From: Xanthocytophaga flava
GTDB taxonomy: Bacteria; Bacteroidota; Bacteroidia; Cytophagales; 172606-1
Direction of reading: 5' to 3'
Length of the DNA stretch: 64,000 bases
NCBI GenBank assembly: GCA_030068525.1
Contig: JASJOS010000002.1
Location: 248,001 to 312,000, forward strand
Shown here: in pieces, positions 9,295 through 18,298 of the stretch
Numbering within the stretch: the stretch's first letter is position 1
Layout: each line of letters starts with the position of its first letter
Program-made: the position numbers and the translations under genes
Notes under the pieces: generated by a model
The model's database searches: none
What the model saw: only the letters and a program-made list of their open reading frames with translations
What the model was told of the DNA's origin: nothing

Positions 9295-10242
9295 ATGATA
9301 AAGCAAATGGAAGTCAGAAGTATTGATACCTTTTACAAGGAATTGGCCGAGTCAACACAAAAAGGTCGATACACTTTATTGCCTGAAGGAATCACAAAAG
9401 AAACAGGTCATTTTAATGTATTCAATATAGCCAATTTCTTTACTAAATTTAAAGAGACAGGTGAGGCCTTAATGCCTTATAATAGGAGAGCTTATTACAA
9501 AATAAGCTTCATCAAAGGACATAACAGAGCAGAGTATGCGGATAAAGTTATAGACATTCAAAAAAGTGCATTACTATTTGCTACTCCTAAAATTCCTTAC
9601 CATTGGCTTCCTCAAGATCTGGAGCAATCTGGATACTTTTGTATTTTTACAGAAGATTTTCTGATCAAGTCCAAGAGTGGGGTAGCTATTGATGAACTTC
9701 CTATTTTTAAACCAGGAGGCTATCCTGTCTTTGAGCTTTCAGATGAAGATATGAATAGGATTGAGGCGATATTTCTGAAAATGAACGAAGAACTATACTC
9801 TGACTATATATATAAATACGATTTGCTTCGAAACTATGTATTAGAGTTGATCCATTTTGGGCAAAAGCTTCAACCTGCTATGGCATTGACTACCAAACAT
9901 AATGGAACTGCGCGAGTTTCATCCTTATTTACAGAATTACTCGAACGACAATTTCCTATTGAATCTCCTAAACAGACTATTGGATTACGAACGGCAAAAG
10001 ACTATGCAGACAGATTATCTGTACATGTAAACTACCTCAATAGAGCCCTAAAAGAACAAACAGGAAAAACTACAACAGAGATCATTACTAACCGAATCAC
10101 TCAGGAGGCTAAAGTGCTGTTGCGTCAAACTAAGTGGAACATTTCAGAAATTGCCTATTGCCTGGGTTTTGAAGAGGTAGCACATTTTTCTAATTTTTTC
10201 AGAAAACAGACCTCTTTCTCTCCCGTAAATTTTCGCAATTAA
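9295..10242 (+). CDS. AraC-family transcriptional regulator
   Basis: 315 aa counted from the ATG at 9295; an upstream TTG at 9289 would add two residues. The N-terminal half is a cupin-type sensor (about 30-170). The C-terminal two-helix-turn-helix domain (about 215-315) ends with the AraC signature WNISEIAYCLGFEEVAHFSN, FFRKQTSFSPVNFR. It reads toward the SDR gene 101 bp downstream, and that spacer has a direct repeat with 21-bp spacing. In Bacteroidota such regulators often sit beside the single oxidoreductase they control. Inducer unknown. Confidence 0.93.
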   Translation: MIKQMEVRSIDTFYKELAESTQKGRYTLLPEGITKETGHFNVFNIANFFTKFKETGEALMPYNRRAYYKISFIKGHNRAEYADKVIDIQKSALLFATPKIPYHWLPQDLEQSGYFCIFTEDFLIKSKSGVAIDELPIFKPGGYPVFELSDEDMNRIEAIFLKMNEELYSDYIYKYDLLRNYVLELIHFGQKLQPAMALTTKHNGTARVSSLFTELLERQFPIESPKQTIGLRTAKDYADRLSVHVNYLNRALKEQTGKTTTEIITNRITQEAKVLLRQTKWNISEIAYCLGFEEVAHFSNFFRKQTSFSPVNFRN

Positions 10243-10257
10243 TCAAGGTTTGAATTT

Positions 10258-10285
10258 TGCAAACATCGGTTTGTCTGATGCAAAC
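10258..10285. promoter_or_regulatory. Direct repeat, possible AraC-type operator upstream of SDR
   Basis: The word tgcaaac occurs at 10258-10264 and again at 10279-10285, exactly 21 bp apart (two helical turns), the spacing usual for AraC-family half-sites. A caaac/gtttg inverted pair overlaps the first copy. It lies in the spacer between the AraC-type regulator and the SDR gene. Binding is inference; a 7-bp repeat could also occur by chance. Confidence 0.35.
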
Positions 10286-10343
10286 TGCACACCTGCTTTT
10301 ATCGCCAACTTTGTGTCATACATTTAAACAAATAGTAAACTAT

Positions 10344-11111
10344 ATGACACAGAAAACTAAAATCGCATTGGTGACAGGAGGTAGTCGTGGATTGGGAAAA
10401 GACATGGCAATAAAGATTGCCCGGAAAGGTATTGATGTAATACTAACCTACAATAACCGAAAAGAAGATGCCTTAGCTGTAGTGGCAGAAATTGAGAAAC
10501 TTGGACAAAAAGCTTCAATCCTACAATTAAATGTAGGAGATCTAAAAAGTTTTCCCGCATTCATTACTAGCCTTAAAGAAATTCTGGAAAGCGTCTTTCA
10601 TACACAGAAGCTGGATTTTCTGATTAATAATGGAGGGGCTAATCTGATTATTCCTTCATTTGCTGATACGACAGAGGAAAATTTTGATGAGCTAATGAAT
10701 ATGCATTTTAAAGGTGTATTCTTTTTCACGCAAAAGATACTTCCTTTTTTGAATGACGAAGGAGGTATTATCAACATTTCTACGGGTTTAACACGCGTTT
10801 CTTTTCCCGGTTCAGGTACTTATGCCAGTATGAAAGGAGCAATTGAGGTGCTTACCAAATATCTGGCAAAGGAATTAGGCCCTCGTTATATCAATGTAAA
10901 TGTAGTTGCTCCTGGTGCCATTGCGACAGACTTTAGTGGAGGACGGCTAAAGAATTCTGTGCAAATGCAGGAACACATAAAAAGTGTAACAGCCATTCCT
11001 CGTATCGGACAGGCAGAAGATATTGGTGGAATTGTAGCATTCCTCTGTACTCCTGAGGCCAAATGGATTAATGCCCAGCGAATCGAAGCTTCCGGTGGTT
11101 TACTTATCTAA
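10344..11111 (+). CDS. Short-chain dehydrogenase/reductase
   Basis: 255 aa classical SDR. The Rossmann cofactor motif is ALVTGGSRGLG near the N-terminus, the NNGG motif (NNAG equivalent) is near 100, and the catalytic Ser lies in NISTG with the YxxxK motif in YASMKGAIE. The C-terminal APGAIATDF and GGIVAFLCTPEAKWI are family-typical. The longer frame from the TTG at 10257 adds 29 residues unlike any SDR N-terminus, so I start at the ATG at 10344. Substrate unknown; NADPH rather than NADH is likely from the Arg after GGS but not certain. Its stop codon would overlap that of the ancestral form of the next, convergent gene. Confidence 0.92.
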   Translation: MTQKTKIALVTGGSRGLGKDMAIKIARKGIDVILTYNNRKEDALAVVAEIEKLGQKASILQLNVGDLKSFPAFITSLKEILESVFHTQKLDFLINNGGANLIIPSFADTTEENFDELMNMHFKGVFFFTQKILPFLNDEGGIINISTGLTRVSFPGSGTYASMKGAIEVLTKYLAKELGPRYINVNVVAPGAIATDFSGGRLKNSVQMQEHIKSVTAIPRIGQAEDIGGIVAFLCTPEAKWINAQRIEASGGLLI

Positions 11112-11571
11112 TATTGATAAACAATCTTATAAATCTCCTGCAAGGGATGGTCTGCTTCCAATCCATAATCATTTATGGTAAAGGTACTTTTATGGTAAAG
11201 GTACTTTGGCTCGTATAAATTATAGTTTTAGAACTGGGTTGATCAGTTTTGTCTACAGTGTATTCCTCTTTCAATTTTTTCAAATCACTACTCTTTAGTA
11301 AATCCAGTACTTTTGTTATATCAGTTCTGGAAAGCGAATAGATAGAGTCTTTATATGCTGGATTATAGTACCATTTCTTGCAGGAATTTGTATCGTTTTG
11401 AAAATCAATGATTACATCAATTGAAGGAAAGTCGTCTGATTCTACTCCAAAAGCACTAAGATGCATTTCAACTTTGCTGATTGAATTAGTGTTGGTTGTT
11501 TGAGAATTTGTACAGCCTATGAGCCCTGATAAGGCTATTCCCAGAAGACAAAACGTAAGTTTCATTGCCAT
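11108..11571 (-). pseudogene. DUF6438-like lipoprotein, C-terminus truncated by a 17-bp duplication
   Basis: The present frame runs from the ATG at 11571 (or 11565) to a stop at 11173: 132 aa, with a lipoprotein signal and lipobox ending in LIGC. The body (CKKWYYNPAYKDSIYSL, LKKLKEEYTVDKTDQPS) resembles DUF6438-type proteins. Its last codons (KVPLP, stop) come from the second copy of a 17-bp tandem repeat at 11174-11207. Removing one copy restores the frame through INDYGLEADHPLQEIYKIV to a stop at 11108-11110, giving a C-terminus of the expected kind. The gene is thus probably a recently frameshifted allele that may still make a shortened lipoprotein. Function unknown. Confidence 0.7.
11174..11207. 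repeat. 17-bp perfect tandem duplication
   Basis: Two perfect copies of tatggtaaaggtacttt, at 11174-11190 and 11191-11207. The length is not a multiple of three and the copies fall inside the 3' part of the lipoprotein gene, changing its frame. Confidence 0.95.
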
Positions 11572-11599
11572 TGATATTAACTTGAGAATTGATTGATTA

Positions 11600-12562
11600 T
11601 TACCGTCCTTCGAAGTTTACTATGCTGGTAGGCAGTTCATAAATAAGCCATGCTTTCTTTCTGATCAGATTCGACTTTTGTTTAATCATCTGTATAAAGT
11701 CTTTCAGCCCCACAGGTTCGTTGCCATTGGCATGGACAAGTACAAGGCTGCCTTGCTTGGGTTGCTGGTTTTTTGCCAGCCATGCATCACTTCCAATAGG
11801 AAGTAAGCCAAAGGCAAGTACCTGATCAAAGATGGCTTTATCAGAGATTAGGCCGGGGAACCGGAAAAATATGGAAGGCGTTAAACCATTTTCAAGCATA
11901 TACTGCTCATTTAGGAGGACTTCATCTGAGATCTTGGTATTTGGTGCAAGCAGGAAATTAACCGGAAGAGGTTTAGAAGGACTATAGTAATGATGATAGG
12001 AGTGGTTAACCCATGTGATATCCAGTTCGCCTTTGTTTACAAGATCTTTCAGATAGGCTAAGTCCTGCATATGTTTTTGTATCCATATACCTGTGATTGT
12101 GATAGTGATAGGAATAGGCTTTTCTTCGGGTTCAAATGCAGTAATGAGTTGTTCAAAAAATGAACGGGCAAGAGGCTTGGAGGATGGACAAAGATCTATC
12201 GTTAGGCTAAATCCACGTTCTGTGGTATCTGTGCGTTGTATACCTGCATCCTGGAGATTAGAATCTCTTCCTTTTTCCTGATGAAGGGCTTTTATATACG
12301 GGGTGTGCTGAAATAAATTTTCGATCTCATTCCATGACTCTTTCTGAATAGCATTGAGGGGTAACTGTCGGGTAGATGTTTCGAGAGTATATGGATTGAG
12401 AAGAAGATACATCTGCTGATTGTTTTGTTGCCATTCACGCAAAATGATTTGTTGTGGTTCCGAAATAGTTACTCCATAAAATACCTGATAGGCAGTAATC
12501 TGTCCATAACTATAAATAGATACGCCGATAAATAGAAGAGCGGTGATAAAGATGCGAAACAT
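11600..12562 (-). CDS. Exported polysaccharide deacetylase-like protein
   Basis: 320 aa from the ATG at 12562, which begins a good signal peptide (MFRIFITALLFIGVSIYSYG); the longer TTG-started frame to 12601 is disfavoured. The central region fits a NodB-like deacetylase fold: SLTIDLCPSSKP supplies the first metal-binding Asp, NHSYHHYYSP the His-x3-His pair, and FFRFPGLIS and LVLVHANGNEP the later motifs. The protein is divergent from typical family members, so activity on chitin or peptidoglycan sugars is only possible. It is followed 29 bp on by the truncated lipoprotein gene on the same strand. Confidence 0.7.
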   Translation of the reverse strand: MFRIFITALLFIGVSIYSYGQITAYQVFYGVTISEPQQIILREWQQNNQQMYLLLNPYTLETSTRQLPLNAIQKESWNEIENLFQHTPYIKALHQEKGRDSNLQDAGIQRTDTTERGFSLTIDLCPSSKPLARSFFEQLITAFEPEEKPIPITITITGIWIQKHMQDLAYLKDLVNKGELDITWVNHSYHHYYSPSKPLPVNFLLAPNTKISDEVLLNEQYMLENGLTPSIFFRFPGLISDKAIFDQVLAFGLLPIGSDAWLAKNQQPKQGSLVLVHANGNEPVGLKDFIQMIKQKSNLIRKKAWLIYELPTSIVNFEGR

Positions 12563-12816
12563 CGAAGAGAATAGAGATAAAGTGTTGTAAACCAGTACCA
12601 AATATAGCTGAGACAGATAAACTAGTACAGGAGATGTAGAATTATCTCCTTGACTATGTAGAAGCTTTCGGACATATTATTTTGTGTTTGTTTATTAAGT
12701 GTTTGATAATCTGTGTTTTAGTTAGATGGTATGTAATTCTATACTATCTGTACAACAAAGATGTAAAAGAAAATACTTTTACACGCTGAGAATACATAAA
12801 ACTTAAATTAAAGAAC

Positions 12817-13524
12817 ATGGCACATACTGTAGTTGGCATTTTTGATACTGCCTCAGAGGCGCAAAATGCCGTGGAAGAATTGGTTGAAAATGGTTTTGAC
12901 CGTCATAATATAGATATTTCGTATGGATCTGAGCAAAATAGTAGTTCGGATTGGAGTGAAAATGAAAATGCTGGTTTCGGTGAGACTGTCAGCAACTTCT
13001 TTAAATCATTGTTTAATGGAAAAGATGAAGCCTATAAATATTCAGAGGTTGCGAAGAATACATCAATAGTAACTGTGTATACTTCTTCTGAAGATCAGGC
13101 TGAAGATGTGGCGGATATTCTCGATGATTGTGGTGCAATTGATGTAGATGAACGGGCTATCGTAACCAATACCATCACCACAGGAGGAACTACTATTGGT
13201 CGGACGGATACTACAGCTTCTGAAAATCAGCTAGGCACTGTGACTGATTCTGTGACTCAATATGGGGATAGAGCGAATGAAGACCGTATAAAAACCGGAA
13301 CATTCCAAGACCCAGTGAGAGGTGATCTGGATGATAGAATTGGTTCATTTGCAGACACAACTCGTACGATTAATAACAGTGAAGATTCAGATAATAATAC
13401 TATAGATCAACCAGCACAAAGTGACACAACTATACAGCGTCGTTCACGTAGTCGTATCATAGAACGTCCAGTGGGAGATGAACTTCGTTTATGGAAGAAT
13501 AAGGATCGGGAAACGGATGTATAG
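12817..13524 (+). CDS. YflT-like general stress domain protein
   Basis: 235 aa, no signal peptide. The N-terminal 105 residues (HTVVGIFDTASEAQNAVEEL, GFDRHNIDISYG, ASIVTVYTSSEDQAEDVADIL-like) match the heat-induced stress / general stress protein 17M type domain of YflT-like proteins. The rest is a polar, Thr/Asp-rich low-complexity tail ending in a basic RRSRSRIIERP segment that could bind nucleic acid or membrane. It is a single gene with its own long upstream region and a terminator at 13539. Such proteins accumulate under stress; the molecular role is not known. Confidence 0.72.
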   Translation: MAHTVVGIFDTASEAQNAVEELVENGFDRHNIDISYGSEQNSSSDWSENENAGFGETVSNFFKSLFNGKDEAYKYSEVAKNTSIVTVYTSSEDQAEDVADILDDCGAIDVDERAIVTNTITTGGTTIGRTDTTASENQLGTVTDSVTQYGDRANEDRIKTGTFQDPVRGDLDDRIGSFADTTRTINNSEDSDNNTIDQPAQSDTTIQRRSRSRIIERPVGDELRLWKNKDRETDV

Positions 13525-13538
13525 TACCAGATTCTAAT

Positions 13539-13575
13539 CAAAAACAGCTGCTTGTCCATCAGGTAGCTGTTTTTG
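13539..13575. terminator. Bidirectional terminator between stress protein gene and chrA
   Basis: An 11-bp stem, caaaaacagct at 13539-13549 and agctgtttttg at 13565-13575, has A and T tracts on either side. It is shared by the two convergent genes. Confidence 0.85.
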
Positions 13576-13589
13576 ATTTATAGACTATA

Positions 13590-14924
13590 TTATCCTATAA
13601 GTCCACTCAGATAAAGTACTAAGCCTGCCAGGGCGCTGATACCAATCCAGGAAATCATTCCCAATAGTTTTTTGGATAATACTACAAATGACAAAATAGC
13701 CCAACCCAAGGCAAACCAATTGATAACTGAGAGCTTAAATCCCTCCGGAAAGATGACAGATTGAGAAAATGTGAGAGTTAGATTCAAGATTACACCTACC
13801 ACTGATGCTGTAACTAATGCCAACATGGATTTGACCTTGGGACTTTGGCGTGTTTTTTCTACTAATGGAGCTCCAATAAGTATAAAGAAAAAACAGGGAA
13901 GAAAAGTGTAATAAGTGGTTAATACTAACCCATTGGTAGCTGTAAGTAAAGATCCATTAGAATGATTATACCCAGCCAGAAAGCCCACAAATGATAAAAC
14001 CATGATCAAAGGTCCCGGAGTGGTTTCTCCTAGGGCAAGTCCATCAATCATCTGGTTACTGGATAACCAGTGAAACTGCTCAACTGTGATCTGAGCTATA
14101 TAAGGAAGTACAGCATAGGCACCCCCGAATGTGATCAATGCTGCCTTCGTAAAAAATACAGCTATCTGCCAATAGAAAGGAAAATCTTCACTTGTGTAAT
14201 AGAGAATAATTATCGGCAACCCCCATAAGAATATACCAGTTAGTGCCTGAGATAAAAAATGTTTAACGCGAAAAGAAGTAACAGTTGAAGTTGTATTTTG
14301 ATTGATCAAATATTGATCCTCTTCTTTATCCAAATGAATCTCGTCCTGATAAGACTTCAGGAGATATGGAAACCATCTCTGGCATATCCATGCTATCAGT
14401 ATGGCCGTAAGAATGAGATAGGGGAAGGAGATATTGAGAAAAAATATACAAATAAAGCTGCAAATAGCTATAACATAATATAACGGTCCTACTAGTGATT
14501 TGTGAGCAATTTTAACAAGGGCAACTACTATGATAGCTATTACTGCAGGCTTCAATCCATAAAAGAGAGCATAGACCCAAGGGATAGTTCCATAGACAAC
14601 ATACAATAGGCTAAGTCCTAACAGAAAAAAGACTGAAGGAAGGACAAACAGAATTCCTGCTGCTAATCCACCTCGTGTACCATGAAGTAACCAACCAATA
14701 TAAGTTGCCAGTTGCTGTGCTTCAGGGCCGGGTAATACCATACAGTAGTTAAGTGCATGTAAAAAGCGACCTTCTGAAATCCATTTCTTCTGCGTTACAA
14801 CAAAATTATGCATGATAGCGATTTGTCCTACGGGTCCACCAAAGCTGATAAAGCCAAGTTTGAGCCAGAACAAAAATGCTTCGCGAAACGAGGGATAAGA
14901 TATTGGTGTAGATAGTTTGGGCAT
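13590..14924 (-). CDS. chrA: Chromate transporter ChrA family
   Basis: 444 aa from the ATG at 14924 (a TTG at 14933 adds three residues). It is a two-domain, long-chain chromate ion transporter. Each half has the family motif: FWLKLGFISFGGPVGQIAIMH near the N-terminus and FFTKAALITFGGAYAVLPYI in the second half. PGPEAQQLATYIGW and GETTPGPLIMVLSFVGFLAGY also repeat between halves. Ten or more membrane segments are visible. The family exports chromate, and some members may carry sulfate-like anions. No chromate regulator is nearby; a sulfatase gene lies upstream on the same strand, a link that may be chance. Confidence 0.93.
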   Translation of the reverse strand: MPKLSTPISYPSFREAFLFWLKLGFISFGGPVGQIAIMHNFVVTQKKWISEGRFLHALNYCMVLPGPEAQQLATYIGWLLHGTRGGLAAGILFVLPSVFFLLGLSLLYVVYGTIPWVYALFYGLKPAVIAIIVVALVKIAHKSLVGPLYYVIAICSFICIFFLNISFPYLILTAILIAWICQRWFPYLLKSYQDEIHLDKEEDQYLINQNTTSTVTSFRVKHFLSQALTGIFLWGLPIIILYYTSEDFPFYWQIAVFFTKAALITFGGAYAVLPYIAQITVEQFHWLSSNQMIDGLALGETTPGPLIMVLSFVGFLAGYNHSNGSLLTATNGLVLTTYYTFLPCFFFILIGAPLVEKTRQSPKVKSMLALVTASVVGVILNLTLTFSQSVIFPEGFKLSVINWFALGWAILSFVVLSKKLLGMISWIGISALAGLVLYLSGLIG

Positions 14925-14956
14925 TGATACCAATGAATAAATACATGAAAATAAGC

Positions 14957-14986
14957 AAAACAGGGATGTTGTTGCATCCCTGTTTT
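14957..14986 (-). terminator. Hairpin downstream of the sulfatase gene
   Basis: A perfect 12-bp stem, aaaacagggatg at 14957-14968 and catccctgtttt at 14975-14986, with a 6-nt loop. It lies 171 bp after the sulfatase stop and just upstream of chrA, so it probably separates the two minus-strand genes. Confidence 0.65.
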
Positions 14987-15156
14987 AAACTTAGTGATTT
15001 CCATATTTTTTTCTCAGGCTATTACTGCCAATATATTTTTATTTTGAAGTTAATTATGAAAGGATGAAAAGACAGTTTTTTGATTATGCTTTATCCTGTT
15101 AATTGGTCTAAACGTTTTATGCCAAATCTGTTAGAGAGCCATTAAAATTAAGTGTA

Positions 15157-16587
15157 TTAATTTGTTGCAAGGCCCTTACGTTGTTTATAACGTATCACAT
15201 GACTGTCATCTGCCGGCATTCGCTGAACAAGGGTAGGGGCTGCTGCCACTTTGGATTTATGTATTGAAAAAGATTTGAGCAAGTCAGCTACCTTCTCAGG
15301 ATGTACTTTAAACTGATCTGCTTTCTCTCCAATATCTTCTTTCAGATTAAAGAGCAGCGTATCATGTGGGGCGACATCTTTTACACCCTGAATCCCTTTA
15401 TTTCCTTTGTACGGAAATTTTATCTTCCAGTCTCCTTTTCTGTAAGCTTGTATCTGACCATTGTAATAATAGAGAAATTCGTTCCCTTTGCGATTTGCTT
15501 TACCTGCCAGTACAGAAGTAATATCCTCTCCATCTAGCGGATTGGGTGATTTATAATCCGGTGACCCAGCCAAGCTTAAAAAGGTAGGAAAGAGGTCAAA
15601 CATAGTGGCAAGCTGATCATTTACTTGTCCGGCTTTGATCAATGGAGGATAATAGGCTACAAAAGGAACGCGTTGTCCTCCCTCAAAAGTGGTTTGCTTC
15701 CCTTCTCGTAAAACACCAGGCGACCCTCCATCTACATCAAAGGCTAGCCAAGGTCCATTGTCACTAGTAAAGATTACCAGCGTGTTCTGATCCAGATTGT
15801 TTTTCTTTAATGTTTTCACCACTTCTCCAACACTCCAGTCCAGTTCTTCAATCACATCTCCATACAGACCTCGTTTCGACTTCCCACTAAATTCAGAAGA
15901 AGCATATAGTGGCACATGAGGCATATTGTGAGCCAGATACAAAAAGAACGGTTTGGATTTATTCTTTTCAATGAACTGAATTGCTTCCTGGGTATATGTT
16001 TTTGTTGTCAAATGCTGATCAACTTTAAATTCAGCTACATCATTGTTTCGCAGGTATACCACTCCCTGCATATCATTGCTGTATGGAATGCCAAAATAGT
16101 AATCAAAGCCATTCTGTAAAGGCAAGAACTGACGATGATGTCCTAAGTGCCATTTTCCAACTATTCCTGTTGAATAACCTTTTTGTTTCAGAGCCTCTGC
16201 AATAGTAACTTCCGAAGCTGGAATGCCTGTATAGCTTTCTGGGAAAAATACTCCATCAATCCCCATGCGACATGGATAGCGACCTGTAAGCAAACCTGCC
16301 CTTGTAGGAGAACATACCGGTGAAGGTGTATAGAATGAAGTAAATTTAATCCCTTGAGTAGCTAACTGGTCAATATGCGGAGTACGAACATCTGTAGCTC
16401 CATAAGCCCCTATGTCTCCATACCCTAGATCATCTGCCAGAATGAGAACAATATTGGGTTGAGCAGCTTTTTGTGCACTCTCAACTATGTTAGCTTTGGG
16501 TCTCTCCTTATATATAGAAAGAAAAATGCCTGTGAAAAACAAAGCTATACTGGTATAAGAAGAGATCAGAATAATCCGTGAACTCAT
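15157..16587 (-). CDS. Sulfatase (arylsulfatase family), exported
   Basis: 476 aa from the ATG at 16587 (a TTG at 16602 would add five). A hydrophobic N-terminus suggests export or membrane anchoring. The metal-binding ADDLGYGD is at about residue 51. The maturation signature CSPTRAGLLTGR has Cys92, the residue converted to formylglycine, so a maturase is needed. GKWHLG and FTSDNGPW supply further active-site residues. The family hydrolyses sulfate esters, in Bacteroidota often of marine or host polysaccharides. No SusCD or glycoside hydrolase lies beside it, so the substrate is open. Confidence 0.93.
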   Translation of the reverse strand: MSSRIILISSYTSIALFFTGIFLSIYKERPKANIVESAQKAAQPNIVLILADDLGYGDIGAYGATDVRTPHIDQLATQGIKFTSFYTPSPVCSPTRAGLLTGRYPCRMGIDGVFFPESYTGIPASEVTIAEALKQKGYSTGIVGKWHLGHHRQFLPLQNGFDYYFGIPYSNDMQGVVYLRNNDVAEFKVDQHLTTKTYTQEAIQFIEKNKSKPFFLYLAHNMPHVPLYASSEFSGKSKRGLYGDVIEELDWSVGEVVKTLKKNNLDQNTLVIFTSDNGPWLAFDVDGGSPGVLREGKQTTFEGGQRVPFVAYYPPLIKAGQVNDQLATMFDLFPTFLSLAGSPDYKSPNPLDGEDITSVLAGKANRKGNEFLYYYNGQIQAYRKGDWKIKFPYKGNKGIQGVKDVAPHDTLLFNLKEDIGEKADQFKVHPEKVADLLKSFSIHKSKVAAAPTLVQRMPADDSHVIRYKQRKGLATN

Positions 16588-17151
16588 AGTGTTGAATATC
16601 AAAAGGATAATTGAGTGTCTTGTAGTTTTTAATCTCTCTCAAAAGTAACTATTGTTTCATTGATGATATGCTAGACGAAATGGAGTAAGCAATGTGAAAC
16701 CTTTGACTACAATAGTAAAGTATACTAATTCTATAGACAAATATTTGCAGTTTTTATTAACTATCCAAACATTTAATCTATTTTCTCCAGAAATGAGTTG
16801 ACTACAAAACCAGAATAGATACCTTTCTAACTGAAGGGTGTATATAGTTCACTACATTTGAGTAGTTGCGTTGGATACTGCTCAAAAAAAGTTTTGCAGT
16901 GAAGTATGCGCAAGAGGGAAAAATGATCGGAGTTCAGGTTGAAAGCGAAATTGCCGTGGATTAAACGCAAAAGCCAAATTAATCCGACAAATTAAATTGC
17001 CTCGGCCAAGTTAGCTCTTGCTGTGAACTATGTACAAGTAGGAGATTTGCTTTACAATCAGTTATATCCTTCTACAATCAATTGGTATAACTTCTGTTAA
17101 CCACTAGCTATACGATATTACAGAAATATCTGCATTGGTTAGTGGTTTTAT
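16588..17151. other. 564-bp gap, possible remnant segment
   Basis: There is no intact gene. The right part, about 16855-17040, looks less AT-rich than its surroundings and on the minus strand holds an open run beginning with residues like LAFAFNPRQFRFQPELRS, too short to call. A possible weak terminator for the 17152 gene (aaccacta at 17099-17106, tagtggtt at 17140-17147) lies at the right end. Confidence 0.35.
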
Positions 17152-17856
17152 TTACTCAGCTGTATTAAAAAACTTTCCAATCGAAAAAAGCAATGCAACC
17201 GAAGCAATAGGCTTTTGAGCAGAAAAGAGCCCTAATACATCATATTGGCCATCAACTGCTACACCTGTCATATACACGTGAGCCCCATTATCTTCTCGTA
17301 TTTCTGAAACATAGAAAATAAACCCAAACAGACATGTTGCTTCAAGTATCTGGGAATGGCTAGACTTAGATCCAAAAATGTTTTGGACAATTTCCTTTTC
17401 ATTGCCTTTATTTTCATCTGGAATCCTTAATGCAGAACGGAATGTAAGTACCATCTTACCTAAATAGGCGGTAGTCAGTTCTTTCAGGGAAAAGGTATCA
17501 TGATTAGGAAACATACTATCTGATAGACCTGTTGAATCAAGTTTTGAGAAATCAAAGACATTCATAAAGCTCCAGCAACTAATAGGGCTTACAAATCCGA
17601 TTTCTGGAAGGCTATCATTTGACATTTTATACTCTATTAGGGAATAGGGCATTTTCTCATTATTCATAAAAGGAAACTGGAAGAATCCCTTCTCTATTTC
17701 TCTTGTAGAAACAGGAGGTTTTCCATATTCCATAGGATGAGAAAGCCAGGCTGACATTTTTTCATCGGGTGTATTCGCTTTTTTTTCCGATTCTGTTTTA
17801 CGGATCGTTGCCGTATTAGAATTAGAATTGAAAAAAGATAATATCTTTTGAAGCAT
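17152..17856 (-). CDS. Hypothetical protein, 234 aa
   Basis: I do not recognise this protein. It has no signal peptide or clear membrane segment. The N-terminal 35 residues are Lys/Glu/Thr-rich and probably disordered, followed by a globular-looking part with WLSHPMEYGKPPVS, a central stretch rich in aromatic residues, and a hydrophobic C-terminal third (ATCLFGFIFYVSEI, VALLFSIGKFF). It is a lone gene between the gap at 16588 and the small lipoprotein gene at 18114. The ATG at 17856 is the only reasonable start. Length, sustained reading frame and normal amino-acid make-up support a real gene. Confidence 0.6.
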   Translation of the reverse strand: MLQKILSFFNSNSNTATIRKTESEKKANTPDEKMSAWLSHPMEYGKPPVSTREIEKGFFQFPFMNNEKMPYSLIEYKMSNDSLPEIGFVSPISCWSFMNVFDFSKLDSTGLSDSMFPNHDTFSLKELTTAYLGKMVLTFRSALRIPDENKGNEKEIVQNIFGSKSSHSQILEATCLFGFIFYVSEIREDNGAHVYMTGVAVDGQYDVLGLFSAQKPIASVALLFSIGKFFNTAE

Positions 17857-18113
17857 AAATAGAAAGTAGAGAGTATATATCTGTTCAAAAATAATTATAA
17901 TGGCTTTTTATTATTTGTTATTGTTATATTATATGGTACAATGTAATGAAGTGTGTTTTTATATGTTACTTTTTTGGGTGCTGTTCGGTTGTGAGTTATA
18001 GGTAAGAGATCGAAAGGGGAGATAGAACGCTATTACCTATCATACATGCTGGCATGACATTTTATCCTATTGGGTCAGATCATGTAATTCATTTACTCTA
18101 ACTCAATATATTT

Positions 18114-18284
18114 ATGAAATTGTTTGGATGGAATATTGTTTGGGTGTTTGCCTTTGTGTTGCTTATGAGCAGTTGCTCTGTAATTGGAGGAATCTTTAAA
18201 GCAGGTTTCTGGACTGGAATTATACTGGTAGCTTTAGTTATTGGTATTGTCATTTATCTTTTTACCCGTAGATCTAATCCATAA
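18114..18284 (+). CDS. Small membrane lipoprotein, 56 aa
   Basis: The frame runs from the ATG at 18114 to TAA at 18282 and encodes 56 aa. A signal peptide ends in the lipobox LMSSC (Cys21), followed by SVIGGIFKAGFWTG and one hydrophobic helix (about 34-51), then a basic tail (TRRSN). Very similar tiny proteins, often mislabelled phosphatidate cytidylyltransferase in databases, are common in Bacteroidota (recalled knowledge). They are much too short for that enzyme. The perfect terminator at 18299-18334 follows immediately, which supports a transcribed gene. Confidence 0.8.
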   Translation: MKLFGWNIVWVFAFVLLMSSCSVIGGIFKAGFWTGIILVALVIGIVIYLFTRRSNP

Positions 18285-18298
18285 TAAAAGACATTGGA

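Noticed and set aside
10257-10343. TTG-led extension of the SDR gene
   Set aside because: The added 29 residues lack SDR features; the ATG at 10344 starts right before the Rossmann motif, and the AraC-type repeat lies in this stretch.
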